A stretch of DNA of 64,000 nt. Origin: JACMLD01 sp039916305. GTDB taxonomy: Bacteria; Bacteroidota; Bacteroidia; Chitinophagales; Chitinophagaceae. The stretch lies in assembly GCA_039916305.1 (NCBI GenBank), contig JBDSLR010000012.1:186001-250000 (forward strand), read 5' to 3'. The translations under genes were made by a program, and so were the position numbers. This document shows positions 27,240-35,693 of this stretch, piece after piece. Below the pieces are notes generated by a model that had not been told where the DNA came from, searched no databases, and saw nothing but the letters and a program-made list of their open reading frames with translations. The stretch's first letter is position 1. Every line of letters starts with the position of its first letter.

Positions 27240-27674
27240 ATGAAAACACTTATTTTGATTTCTTTTTTTATGCCATTCATCGCGAAGGCGCAGTTTACAA
27301 TTGTCAATACCTCTACCATCAGTATTCTTGAGCTGAGGCAGGGTGAAAAATGGCCTATTAACCTGCAGCGGGTTTGCAAGGAATCAGATACCTGTTATGT
27401 ACTTCAGTTTCGTGACCAGCAGTCTGCTAATTCAGAAATAATGACAACCCTCAAATTTCCAAACCTTGGACAATTAAAGTATTTTCAACAGGGGTTGGCT
27501 GCATTAAAGAATGGCGCTACCGGGGATATTGCCAAATTTAAAGACTACACTATTAAAAGGGTTGATATAAAAAGAGACGGCATATCGTATATTCTTAGTT
27601 GCGAAATGGGCGCTATTACCAATTTTAAGCAACCTGAAGCTGACAAAATGATTACTGCAATAACCACTTTATAA
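27240..27674 (+). CDS. Small secreted protein, tandem paralogue B
   Basis: 144 residues with a good signal peptide (cleavage near IAKAQ). Paralogue of the product at 26685, with the same conserved blocks (ESDTCYVLQFRD, LKYFQQGLAALKNGATGDIAKFKDY, TNFKQPEADKM). It differs by a Cys pair (VCKESDTC) absent from copy A, which could form a disulphide in the periplasm. Ends 16 bp before a long bidirectional terminator. Function unknown. Confidence 0.75.
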   Translation: MKTLILISFFMPFIAKAQFTIVNTSTISILELRQGEKWPINLQRVCKESDTCYVLQFRDQQSANSEIMTTLKFPNLGQLKYFQQGLAALKNGATGDIAKFKDYTIKRVDIKRDGISYILSCEMGAITNFKQPEADKMITAITTL

Positions 27675-27690
27675 GCTTTTGTATTATTGT

Positions 27691-27736
27691 AAAGCAAGCG
27701 ATTGCCCCGGAGTAGTCCCGGGCAATCGCTTGCTTT
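27691..27736. terminator. Bidirectional intrinsic terminator between convergent genes
   Basis: Perfect 17-bp arms AAAGCAAGCGATTGCCC (27691-27707) and its complement (27720-27736) around a 12-nt loop. It lies between a rightward and a leftward gene and would serve both. Confidence 0.85.
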
Positions 27737-27757
27737 ATTCCGGGCTATACCCGGTAG

Positions 27758-28621
27758 TTATATTGCGCTCAGTGTGAAAATTTCATTTTGCCGGATGCCT
27801 TTGTCCGTCATTTGCAGCGTGCAGCATTCGTGCTCAGGATCATGCTCAAAAAACAACACATAATCTTTTTCAACAGCCGCCTGCAGGAATGATTTTTTTT
27901 CATGTAAGGTTGTCAACGGAAACATATCATACGCCATTACATAGGGCAGCGGTATATGGCCAAGGGAAGGGAGTAAATCCGCCATATAAACAATGGTCTT
28001 TTCCTTATATTTTATAACCGGCAGCATCATGGCATCTGTATGGCCGCCTGCCATTATTACAGAAAGGGAATCCGTAATGCCGGAAGCAAAGGGTTCTGTT
28101 ACGAAGCGTTCAGTTCCCACCGGTATAAATTTTAATTGCCCGCTTTCCTGGATGGGTAAAATATTCTCTTTCAAAAAAGAAGCTTTTTCTCGTTCATTGG
28201 GTTGAGTAGCCCATTTCCAATGACGTTCATTGCTCCAGTATAGAGCATTTTTAAAAGCCGGTTTTAATGTATCGCCTTCCCTTATTACAGCGCCGCCGCA
28301 ATGGTCAAAATGCAGGTGCGTTAAAAAAACATCCGTAATATCATCCCTGCTAAAGCCATGTTTGGCCAACGATTTATCCATGGTATTATCTCCATGCAAA
28401 TGATAATGACTGAAAAATTTGCCATCTTGTTTGTTGCCTATGCCGGTATCCACCAGTATCAACCGGTTATCATCCTCTATCAGCAGGCAGCGGAGCGCCC
28501 AGCTGCAAAGGTTGTTTTCGTCTGCGGGGTTCAGCTTGTTCCACATACTTTTTGGCACCACACCATACATGGCGCCGCCGTCCAGTTTAAAAAAGCCGGT
28601 ATCAATGGTATATAACTGCAT
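27758..28621 (-). CDS. MBL-fold metallo-hydrolase (lactonase-like)
   Basis: Cytoplasmic metallo-beta-lactamase-fold protein of 287 residues. The zinc motif THLHFDHCGG (HxHxDH) lies near residue 105-114, followed by the further ligands GGHTDAMMLP (His ~193) and FFEHDPEH near the C-terminus; LLIEDDNRLILVDTGIGNKQDG precedes them. This layout recalls AttM/AiiA-type lactonases and related hydrolases, but the N-terminal part is not specific enough to call it quorum-quenching. No neighbour points to a pathway. Substrate unknown. Confidence 0.85.
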   Translation of the reverse strand: MQLYTIDTGFFKLDGGAMYGVVPKSMWNKLNPADENNLCSWALRCLLIEDDNRLILVDTGIGNKQDGKFFSHYHLHGDNTMDKSLAKHGFSRDDITDVFLTHLHFDHCGGAVIREGDTLKPAFKNALYWSNERHWKWATQPNEREKASFLKENILPIQESGQLKFIPVGTERFVTEPFASGITDSLSVIMAGGHTDAMMLPVIKYKEKTIVYMADLLPSLGHIPLPYVMAYDMFPLTTLHEKKSFLQAAVEKDYVLFFEHDPEHECCTLQMTDKGIRQNEIFTLSAI

Positions 28622-28772
28622 GATAGATTAATTTGTCTTATACGATTTATAAAAAAAACTGAAAGAACCGCGCTGTGTGTGCAGCATATAAAACCTGGCT
28701 AACAATCAGACAGGTATTTTACAATGCTGAGTATGGTCATTCTTCACCGGGCAGATGATAAACAAAGCCCTG

Positions 28773-30047
28773 TTACATTTTCTTTGCCTTCTGCGCCGTT
28801 AGCAACAGAAAAATCAAACCCAACGCAAAAAAACCGGTCAGCACCAGCAGGGAATTGCGCATAGAGTGGGTGATGCCTTCAATAATACCGAAACTGATTA
28901 GCCCGATTACAATAGCCAGCTTCTCGGTTACATCATAAAAACTGAAAAAGGAAGCGGTATCTTTTGTCTCGGGCATAAATTTAGAATAAGAAGACCGGCT
29001 CATAGACTGGATGCCGCCCATTACCAGTCCCACCAGGGAGGCCAGTATGTAAAACTGCATTTCTGTTTTCATAAAAAAGCCAGCCAGTGTAACGCCTATC
29101 CACAGTATCACCGTAAAAATAAGTACCTTGATATTGCCAATGCGGGCAGAAAGTTTTGACATGACCAAAGCTCCAATAATGGCCACCAACTGAATAATTA
29201 CAGCGGTAATAATCAGCTTGGTGTTTTCCAGTTTTAATTCCTTTATGCCGAAATCAATGGCTACCAGCATAACCGTCTGCACCCCCATACTGTAGAAAAA
29301 GAAGGCGGATAAAAAGCGTTTCAGCACGGGCAGGTGTACCAGCTGATCCCATACTTTTTTTAATTCCATGAACCCGTTTGCAAGCACATTTGTTTTGGCG
29401 GCCCTTTCAGATTTTGGGCTGATGGGCAATACATTAAAAGTAATTTGTGCAAAACATATCCACCAGATGCCTACCAGCAGGAAAGTTATTTTTAAAGGAA
29501 GCTGGCTGTTGGGTAGCAGCAGTACAAGGCCAAAACCAATCATCTGCATCAGCACACTACCTATATAACCAAAGGAAAATCCCCTTGCACTTATCCTGTC
29601 CATATCTTTTTCTGCAGCTATTTCCGGCAGGTAAGAATTGTAAAATACCTGGCTGCCGTAGAAGCCGATGCCGGCGCAAAAAAGACAAATTAATCCGAGG
29701 TTTACATTTTTCTCATCAAAAAAGAACAGCAGAGAGCAACTGAGCGCACCGAAGTAACAAAAAAAGCGCATGAAGTTTTTCTTGTTGCCTTTGTAGTCTG
29801 CTATGGAAGATAAAATGGGCGATAAAAAAGCAATGACCAGGAAACCCGCGGCCATAACATAATCTTTGAGTTCTGTATTGATATACGTTCTGCCAAAAAG
29901 ATGAATACCGTCAGGAAAGTTGGTAATGGAAGTAACCACTGCATAATATGCGGGAAAAAAAGTAGTGGTGATGACTAAGTTATAGACAGAATTGGCCCAA
30001 TCGAACATGGCCCAGCCATTAATTACTTTTTTGGAAGCAGTCTGCAT
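28773..30047 (-). CDS. MFS transporter, UMF1/Atg22-like family
   Basis: A 424-residue major-facilitator protein with 12 hydrophobic segments. WAMFDWANSVYNLVITTTFFPAYY at the N-terminus (residues ~13-36) is typical of the UMF1/Atg22 group found widely in Bacteroidota; the loop SSIADYKGNKKNFMRFF corresponds to the MFS A-motif region. A second similar loop is SMSRSSYSKFMPETKDTASFFSFYDV (~350). Vacuolar Atg22 exports amino acids, but bacterial substrates are not established. Followed on the same strand by uppP with a 113-bp gap in between. Confidence 0.87.
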   Translation of the reverse strand: MQTASKKVINGWAMFDWANSVYNLVITTTFFPAYYAVVTSITNFPDGIHLFGRTYINTELKDYVMAAGFLVIAFLSPILSSIADYKGNKKNFMRFFCYFGALSCSLLFFFDEKNVNLGLICLFCAGIGFYGSQVFYNSYLPEIAAEKDMDRISARGFSFGYIGSVLMQMIGFGLVLLLPNSQLPLKITFLLVGIWWICFAQITFNVLPISPKSERAAKTNVLANGFMELKKVWDQLVHLPVLKRFLSAFFFYSMGVQTVMLVAIDFGIKELKLENTKLIITAVIIQLVAIIGALVMSKLSARIGNIKVLIFTVILWIGVTLAGFFMKTEMQFYILASLVGLVMGGIQSMSRSSYSKFMPETKDTASFFSFYDVTEKLAIVIGLISFGIIEGITHSMRNSLLVLTGFFALGLIFLLLTAQKAKKM

Positions 30048-30160
30048 AAGTAGAAAATGTGGAAGTGAAAATATATGAAAATATGAAAATTACGCTTGCA
30101 ATTATGGTTGGCATACTACAGATATTTACCTTATTGATCACATCTCCACATTTTTAATTT

Positions 30161-30946
30161 TTAATTGATGTAGCCTGTATAGAGCAGTATCAGTAAAAGT
30201 ATCCCGATAATAATACGGTAGTAGCCAAATAACTTAAAACCGTGTTTTTGCAGAAAGCCAATAAAAAACTTAATGGCCAGAATTGCCACAACAAATGCTA
30301 CCGCGTTGCCAATAAGCAGCAGCTTTACCTGTTCTGCGTGTATATTTTTATATTCTTTCAGTAATTTATAACCGGTTGCAGCGGCCATGGTGGGCACGGC
30401 CAGAAAAAAAGAAAATTCTGCCGCCAGTTTACGGGTAAGCTTTTGCTGCATACCGCCAATGATGGAAGCAGCGCTGCGGCTTACACCGGGTATCATGGCT
30501 ATACATTGCCAGAAGCCAATAACAACGGCCTGCTTATAAGTAATGGCTTCTTCTTTTTCTATTGCAGGGTTTTTAAAGACATTGTCAATAAACAAAAGAA
30601 TAATACCACCCAACAGCAGGGAAATGGCAACGGTTAAGGTGCTCTCCAGCAGAGCATCTATTTTGTCAGACAGCAGAAAACCCAATACAAGCGCGGGCAT
30701 TACTGCTGCTATTAGTTTGGCATAAAACTGCCAGCGTTTAAAATCAAAGAATTTTTTCCAATACAGTACTACTACAGAAAGAATAGCACCCAGTTGAATG
30801 GCAACCGTAAAAGTTTTGGTGAAACCCTCATGAACATCTACGCCCAGTAATTTTTCGGTTATTATCATATGCCCGGTTGAGGAAACGGGCAGGTATTCAG
30901 TAATGCCTTCTACAATAGCAATGATAATTGATTCAATGGTGCTCAT
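30161..30946 (-). CDS. uppP: Undecaprenyl-diphosphatase (UppP/BacA)
   Basis: Membrane enzyme that dephosphorylates undecaprenyl diphosphate to recycle the lipid carrier for peptidoglycan and other envelope polymers; confers bacitracin tolerance. Signature motifs are EGITEYLPVSSTGHMI near the N-terminus (catalytic Glu and Ser/Thr) and PGVSRSAASIIGGM at ~155-168 (Arg of the active site). About eight hydrophobic segments in 261 residues. It lies upstream in genome order of ftsX and a DUF3098 gene, all minus strand, a neighbourhood that I recall as typical of Bacteroidota. Confidence 0.97.
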   Translation of the reverse strand: MSTIESIIIAIVEGITEYLPVSSTGHMIITEKLLGVDVHEGFTKTFTVAIQLGAILSVVVLYWKKFFDFKRWQFYAKLIAAVMPALVLGFLLSDKIDALLESTLTVAISLLLGGIILLFIDNVFKNPAIEKEEAITYKQAVVIGFWQCIAMIPGVSRSAASIIGGMQQKLTRKLAAEFSFFLAVPTMAAATGYKLLKEYKNIHAEQVKLLLIGNAVAFVVAILAIKFFIGFLQKHGFKLFGYYRIIIGILLLILLYTGYIN

Positions 30947-30985
30947 AAATACGGTATCGGTTTAATTAATTGACGCAACATATAT

Positions 30986-31011
30986 AAAAAAGGCGATGAT
31001 TACTCATCGCC
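30986..31011 (-). terminator. Intrinsic terminator of the DUF3098/ftsX unit
   Basis: On the minus strand an 8-bp stem GGCGATGA/TCATCGCC with a 4-nt loop (30992-31011) is followed by TTTTTT. It lies about 30 bp behind the DUF3098 stop. Confidence 0.75.
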
Positions 31012-31039
31012 ATTCAATATTTATGCAGAAATCACGCTG

Positions 31040-31300
31040 TCAGGCATTGCTTTTTGGCTTTCTGAAGATAGCCACTACTTCCAGTCCAAGGCCAATAATT
31101 ATTAACAAGGGGGCGATGGTAATGCGGGTTGTGCTATAAACTTCTTTCTGATCAAAAGTAGCCGGGTCGGTGCTTTTTCCCCCAGACATGAGTATCATGC
31201 CAAGTGCAATCACGGCAATACCGGCAATCATCCACACATAATTGTCTCTGGTAAAAAGTGGGTAAGATGTTTTTGCAGGGGTCTGTTTCTTGTCGATCAT
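31040..31300 (-). CDS. DUF3098 family small membrane protein
   Basis: An 86-residue protein with two hydrophobic segments (VWMIAGIAVIALGMILM and IAPLLIIIGLGLEVVAIF) and a central STDP-rich loop. The family is found adjacent to ftsX and uppP throughout Bacteroidota and is thought to be a small inner-membrane protein, function unknown. Start at ATG 31300 rather than 31321 because the upstream codons are not conserved-like. Likely co-transcribed with ftsX (131 bp apart). Confidence 0.8.
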   Translation of the reverse strand: MIDKKQTPAKTSYPLFTRDNYVWMIAGIAVIALGMILMSGGKSTDPATFDQKEVYSTTRITIAPLLIIIGLGLEVVAIFRKPKSNA

Positions 31301-31430
31301 AATGTTCTGTTGAGGGTGCAATATAGGAAGGATTGCTGATATCGGGATTTGGAGATTTTTAAAAATTCTTATGCCGTTACAATCAGAAAAACCTCAACAT
31401 TCCAACATCCAAAAATCAGCAATTGTATTC

Positions 31431-32303
31431 TTAGTAAAGGTCATCCAGCTTCATTTTCAGGTACTTAATAACGCTGCGGTGGGTACTTACAAAAGATATA
31501 ACCACGCCCAGCAGGATGATGGAAATAAATAGTAAAGAAAGCAGGGTATAATCGCGCAGCGCCCTGATTTCGGGCAGCCATTGCTCCGCAAAAATAATCA
31601 CCCCAATAATAACCACCACTGCAATAATGCCGCTCAGGGCACCATTGATGACGGCACGTGTATTCATGGGCCTGGCAATAAATCCGCGGGTGGCACCCAC
31701 CATTTGCATTGTTTTAATAAGAAAGCGGTTGCTGAACATGGCCAGTTTAATGGTATTGTCTATCAGCACAATTACCAGTATGGATATAGCCACTGCTACC
31801 ACCAGCAGAATGATACTGATTTTACGGATGATGTTATTGAGGCTGCTCACCAGCGATTGCGGGTATTGCACATCACTAACGGCAATATTCTCTACCAGTT
31901 CGGCCTGCATTTTTTGCATGGAGTCCGATACGGCGTATTCACTTCTCACTTTAAAATTGATACTGGCCGGCAGGGGATTGTTCTGTAAAACACCCACCCA
32001 GTCTTTGTTGCCATCTTCCAGGTATTTCTGGCGGGCGGTTTCTTTGCTCACATATTCAGAGGACTTTACATACGGGCGGCTGTTGATATAGTCAACCAGC
32101 GCAGTACTGTCTTTGGCTGATACATTTTCTCTTACATACACCCTTACTTCCACGTTTTCTTTAAAATACTGGCCCAGTTTATTGGCATTGATAACCAGCC
32201 AGCCCAGTACGCCCAGCATAATCAGGATAAGCGATACGCCCAGGATGGCCATGAAATAAGATGGCTGGGAACGTTTGCCGGAAGATTTACCAAATTGCAC
32301 CAT
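31431..32303 (-). CDS. ftsX: Cell division protein FtsX (ABC permease-like)
   Basis: Four membrane segments with one large periplasmic domain between the first two, as in FtsX, which with FtsE regulates peptidoglycan hydrolases at the septum. TM1 is FMAILGVSLILIMLGVLGWL, the periplasmic domain spans ~50-160 (VRVYVRENVSAKDSTALVDYINSRPYVKSSEYVSKETARQ-type pattern), and TM2-4 follow, with MQMVGATRGFIARPM as the cytoplasmic motif. 290 residues. ftsE is not adjacent, which is common in Bacteroidota. Confidence 0.93.
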   Translation of the reverse strand: MVQFGKSSGKRSQPSYFMAILGVSLILIMLGVLGWLVINANKLGQYFKENVEVRVYVRENVSAKDSTALVDYINSRPYVKSSEYVSKETARQKYLEDGNKDWVGVLQNNPLPASINFKVRSEYAVSDSMQKMQAELVENIAVSDVQYPQSLVSSLNNIIRKISIILLVVAVAISILVIVLIDNTIKLAMFSNRFLIKTMQMVGATRGFIARPMNTRAVINGALSGIIAVVVIIGVIIFAEQWLPEIRALRDYTLLSLLFISIILLGVVISFVSTHRSVIKYLKMKLDDLY

Positions 32304-32629
32304 AAGGCTATTGATTTAATGGGGTCTGCAGTAATTTTGAAAGGAGCAAAAATAGCGGATTCTGCAGCACAAACGCTATTTTTGCGGCCTCTTTAACGAT
32401 GACGCTCCGCAAAATATTTTAGCGATTGCCATGCAGGGGATGAATTAAGTTTTTTTTAAGTATTCTGTAACAATGCTTTACCGGGCCTGCTGGGTACGGA
32501 ACGTTTGAAACTTATGCCGATAGCCTGTCATGGGGACAGAATATTACAGCATAGGGCAATCCCTCGCTAAAGACACAAATAACCGGGGGCAACCCGGCTC
32601 CATAACAACATATATAACCGAATAGCAAG
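32304..32629. other. Divergent promoter region between ftsX and leuS
   Basis: About 325 bp. Contains the inverted repeat described at 32346-32385. Beyond it I see no tRNA, no T-box-like element and no clear leuS promoter near its start codon. Confidence 0.5.
32346..32385. promoter_or_regulatory. Inverted repeat carrying two divergent -7 elements
   Basis: GCAAAAATAGCG (32346-32357) and its perfect complement (32374-32385) are separated by 16 bp. Each arm holds a TATTTTTG: at 32347-32354 on the minus strand (about 50 bp before ftsX) and at 32377-32384 on the plus strand (a 245-bp leader for leuS). Neither has an ideal -33 element. Confidence 0.5.
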
Positions 32630-35515
32630 ATGGAATACGATTTCAGAGCAATTGAAAAGAACTGGCAAAAAAAATGGACGGAAACCAATGCTTATAAAGT
32701 AAGTAATGAATCGCCCAAACCCAAGTTTTATGTGCTGGATATGTTTCCCTACCCCAGTGGCGCGGGCCTGCACGTAGGCCATCCCCTGGGCTATATTGCC
32801 TCGGATATTTATGCCCGTTACAAACGCCTGAAGGGGTTTAATGTATTGCATCCTATGGGCTACGACAGTTTTGGACTACCCGCTGAACAATATGCACTGG
32901 AAACAGGGCAGCACCCGGCCGTTACCACTGAAAAAAACATCGCTACTTTTCGCAGCCAGCTGGATAAAATTGGTTTTAGCTTCGACTGGAGCCGCGAAGT
33001 ACGCACCAGTGATCCCAAATACTATAAATGGACGCAATGGATATTCCTGCAGTTATTTGAAAGCTGGTATAACCCGGCTACCGGTAAGGCGGAACCCCTT
33101 GCAACGCTGAAAAAGATGTTTGAAGAGGATGGTACACAGACAGCAGGCATCCGTCACCAGGTATCGTTTACTGCACCAGAGTGGAAAACGTTTAGTGAAA
33201 ACCGTAAGTTGGAAATACTGATGGATTACCGGCTTGCTTTTTCTTCTTTCGGAGAAGTAAACTGGTGTGAAGCGCTGGGCACGGTGCTGGCCAATGATGA
33301 AGTGGTAAATGGAGTAAGTGAACGTGGTGGCCACCCCGTTGTAAAAAAGAAAATGAGGCAGTGGTATCTGCGCATTACCGTGTATGCAGACCGCCTGCTG
33401 GAAGGCCTGGAACGGGTTGAGTTTTCTGAATCATTAAAAGAACAGCAACGTAACTGGATAGGAAAAAGCCAGGGAGCTGAGATCAGCTTTAACCTCACCC
33501 CCGGCCCCTCTCCGAAAGAGACGGGGGCGAGCGGCAGTGTTGACTCACGACTTGCGATTAATGCTTCAGGTCTCATGTCTCACCACTCACCCCTCACGGT
33601 ATACACCACCCGCCCGGATACCATTTTTGGTGTAGACTTTATGGTGATAGCGCCCGAGCATGAATTAGTGCAGCAGATTACAACGCCTGATCAAAAGGAG
33701 GCGATCGACAATTACCTCACTTATGTAAAAAGCCGTAGCGACCGTGAGCGCATGGCCGAAGTAAAACAGATTACTGGTTGCTTTACCGGCGCATATGCAA
33801 TTAATCCTTTTGATGGCCGCGAGATTCCGGTATGGATTGCAGAATATGTATTGGCAGGGTATGGAACCGGCGCCATTATGGGTGTGCCCTGTGGCGACCA
33901 GCGTGATTATAGTTTTGCCAAACATTTCAATATACCCATTACCAATATCATTGGTGATCATTTTGATGGCCAGGTTGCCAACCCCACAAAGGACGCATTA
34001 CTTACCAATTCCGGTTTTTTAAACGGAATGCCGATGCGCGATGCGATTGATGTGGTGATTACCAAACTGGTGGAGATGGGCATTGGCAAGCGCCAGGTGA
34101 ATTATAAAATGCGCGATGCGGGATTCAGCCGCCAGCGTTACTGGGGTGAGCCGTTTCCGATTGTATGGAACGGCGGTGAGGCATTTCCGGTTGATGAAAA
34201 AGATCTGCCGCTGGAACTGCCGCATGTAGAGAAATATGGTCCCGGCCCGCAGGGCGAGGGGCCGTTGGCGAATCTGATAGACTGGGTGACCTCAGCCCCG
34301 ACCCCTCTCCACGGGGTGGCGGGGGGAGCCTTGCGCGAAACCTCCACCATGCCTGGCTATGCAGGTTCTTCCTGGTATTTTCTGCGTTATATGGATCCGC
34401 AGAATGATGAAACTTTTTGCGGCCGTAAAGTAAGTGATTACTGGAACCAGGTAGACGTATATGTTGGTGGCACAGAACATGCCGTAGGGCATTTGCTGTA
34501 TAGCCGGATGTGGACCAAAGTATTGTTCGATCTCGGTCATATCGGTTATGATGAACCGTATAAAAGATTGGTGAACCAGGGAATGATAACGGGAAAGTCT
34601 TACTTTTTCCTGCTGGAAAATGAAGTCGTTTTTTCGTATAAAAAACAGGACGATACAGCCTCATTGAAACGATTTAAATACGGCCACAACTATGTAGACA
34701 ATCTTGGCAAGTTGACGAGGAAGATGTTTGATAAATACAATGCCGAGCATCCGGGAGCCGCTGATGGGTTTAGTATCCAATGGCTCCGGGATGGGGAGGG
34801 CGAATACATTTACCTGAAGGAGGAGTCGGAGAAAATGTCAAAATCAAAATTTAATGTAGATAACCCCAATGACCTGGTTGATAAGTATGGCGCAGACACT
34901 TTCAGAATGTATGAAATGTTCCTTGGCCCGGTAGAAGCCAGCAAACCGTGGGACACCAAGGGCATTGAAGGGGTACACCGCTTCCTGAAAAAATTATGGC
35001 GGCTTTTTTATGATGACATGAAAGGTAAAGTTTGGAATACCGATGCTGCCACTGCAGATGAATTGAAAATATTGCACCGGGCCATCCGCAAAATTGAAGA
35101 CGATACGGAACGCTTTTCTTTTAATACCGCGGTAAGCACCTTTATGATTTGTGTAAACGAACTGACCGATGCTAAATGCCATAAAAAAGAAGTGCTGGAT
35201 CAGATCCTGGTTTTATTAACGCCCTACGCGCCTCATATAGCCGCAGAACTTTGGCATTTGCTGGGTCATGAAGGCAGCGTGCTGGACGCCAGCTACCCGG
35301 TATTTAATGCAAAGCACGTAACAGAATCTGCCAAAGAATACCCGGTATCCATTAATGGCAGGGTGCGCACCAGTATCAGCATAGCATTGGATATTACACA
35401 GCCAGAGGTAGAAGCCATCGTATTGGCCAATGACATCGTGCAAAAATGGCTGGAAGGCAAAGCGCCCAAGAAAATCATCTATGTAAAAAATAAGATGGTG
35501 AACGTGGTGGTGTAA
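32630..35515 (+). CDS. leuS: Leucyl-tRNA synthetase, with repeat-derived insertions
   Basis: Class I aminoacyl-tRNA synthetase that charges tRNA-Leu. HIGH-type motif HVGHPLGY (~46-53), editing (CP1) domain with TVYTTRPDTIFGV, MPGYAGSSWYFLRYMDP, and KMSKSKFNV (~736) are present. Two stretches do not fit the family: ~33 residues (NLTPGPSPKETG to MSHHSP) inserted between EISFN and LTVYTTRPDT in the editing domain, and about 14 residues (SAPTPLHGVAGG) before LRETSTMPGY. Both are encoded by short repetitive DNA elements (33498-33597 and 34296-34330) and keep the frame. 961 residues, longer than usual as a result. Activity is presumably retained because leuS is essential, unless another copy exists elsewhere. 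Confidence 0.96.
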   Translation: MEYDFRAIEKNWQKKWTETNAYKVSNESPKPKFYVLDMFPYPSGAGLHVGHPLGYIASDIYARYKRLKGFNVLHPMGYDSFGLPAEQYALETGQHPAVTTEKNIATFRSQLDKIGFSFDWSREVRTSDPKYYKWTQWIFLQLFESWYNPATGKAEPLATLKKMFEEDGTQTAGIRHQVSFTAPEWKTFSENRKLEILMDYRLAFSSFGEVNWCEALGTVLANDEVVNGVSERGGHPVVKKKMRQWYLRITVYADRLLEGLERVEFSESLKEQQRNWIGKSQGAEISFNLTPGPSPKETGASGSVDSRLAINASGLMSHHSPLTVYTTRPDTIFGVDFMVIAPEHELVQQITTPDQKEAIDNYLTYVKSRSDRERMAEVKQITGCFTGAYAINPFDGREIPVWIAEYVLAGYGTGAIMGVPCGDQRDYSFAKHFNIPITNIIGDHFDGQVANPTKDALLTNSGFLNGMPMRDAIDVVITKLVEMGIGKRQVNYKMRDAGFSRQRYWGEPFPIVWNGGEAFPVDEKDLPLELPHVEKYGPGPQGEGPLANLIDWVTSAPTPLHGVAGGALRETSTMPGYAGSSWYFLRYMDPQNDETFCGRKVSDYWNQVDVYVGGTEHAVGHLLYSRMWTKVLFDLGHIGYDEPYKRLVNQGMITGKSYFFLLENEVVFSYKKQDDTASLKRFKYGHNYVDNLGKLTRKMFDKYNAEHPGAADGFSIQWLRDGEGEYIYLKEESEKMSKSKFNVDNPNDLVDKYGADTFRMYEMFLGPVEASKPWDTKGIEGVHRFLKKLWRLFYDDMKGKVWNTDAATADELKILHRAIRKIEDDTERFSFNTAVSTFMICVNELTDAKCHKKEVLDQILVLLTPYAPHIAAELWHLLGHEGSVLDASYPVFNAKHVTESAKEYPVSINGRVRTSISIALDITQPEVEAIVLANDIVQKWLEGKAPKKIIYVKNKMVNVVV
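33498..33527 (+). repeat. GC-rich palindromic element inside leuS (LTPGPSPKE type)
   Basis: CCCCCG (33498-33503) and CGGGGG (33522-33527) bracket CCCCTCTCC. Read in frame it gives NLTPGPSPKETGA, which I recall as a peptide that recurs in unrelated proteins of various bacteria. Confidence 0.6.
33542..33597 (+). repeat. NACTCAC heptamer array inside leuS
   Basis: GACTCAC at 33542-33548, then GTCTCAC, CACTCAC, CCCTCAC in tandem at 33577-33597. In frame gives SHHSPLT. Confidence 0.7.
34296..34325 (+). repeat. Second GC-rich palindromic element inside leuS
   Basis: CCCCG (34296-34300) and CGGGG (34312-34316) flank a CCCCTCTCC core shared with the element at 33498, followed by GGCGGGGGG. Translates to SAPTPLHGVAGG. 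Confidence 0.55.
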
Positions 35516-35693
35516 ACATTTTATACCAATGCAGGGTTACTTAGCATTTTCCCGCAAAGACTACAAGGGCAAAATTATAGTGCTTCAGTCTTTAATTATT
35601 TTGCTGCGTTAGTACCGGAAAAATAATGAAATAATTATATTGCTGACAATTGTCAATGGTAAAATAATTTTATTATTATCTTAAATTGAAGGC

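Noticed and set aside
32304..32629. T-box or other leucine-responsive leader before leuS
   Set aside because: No specifier loop or T-box-like bulge could be recognised; the only strong symmetry is explained by two -7 elements.
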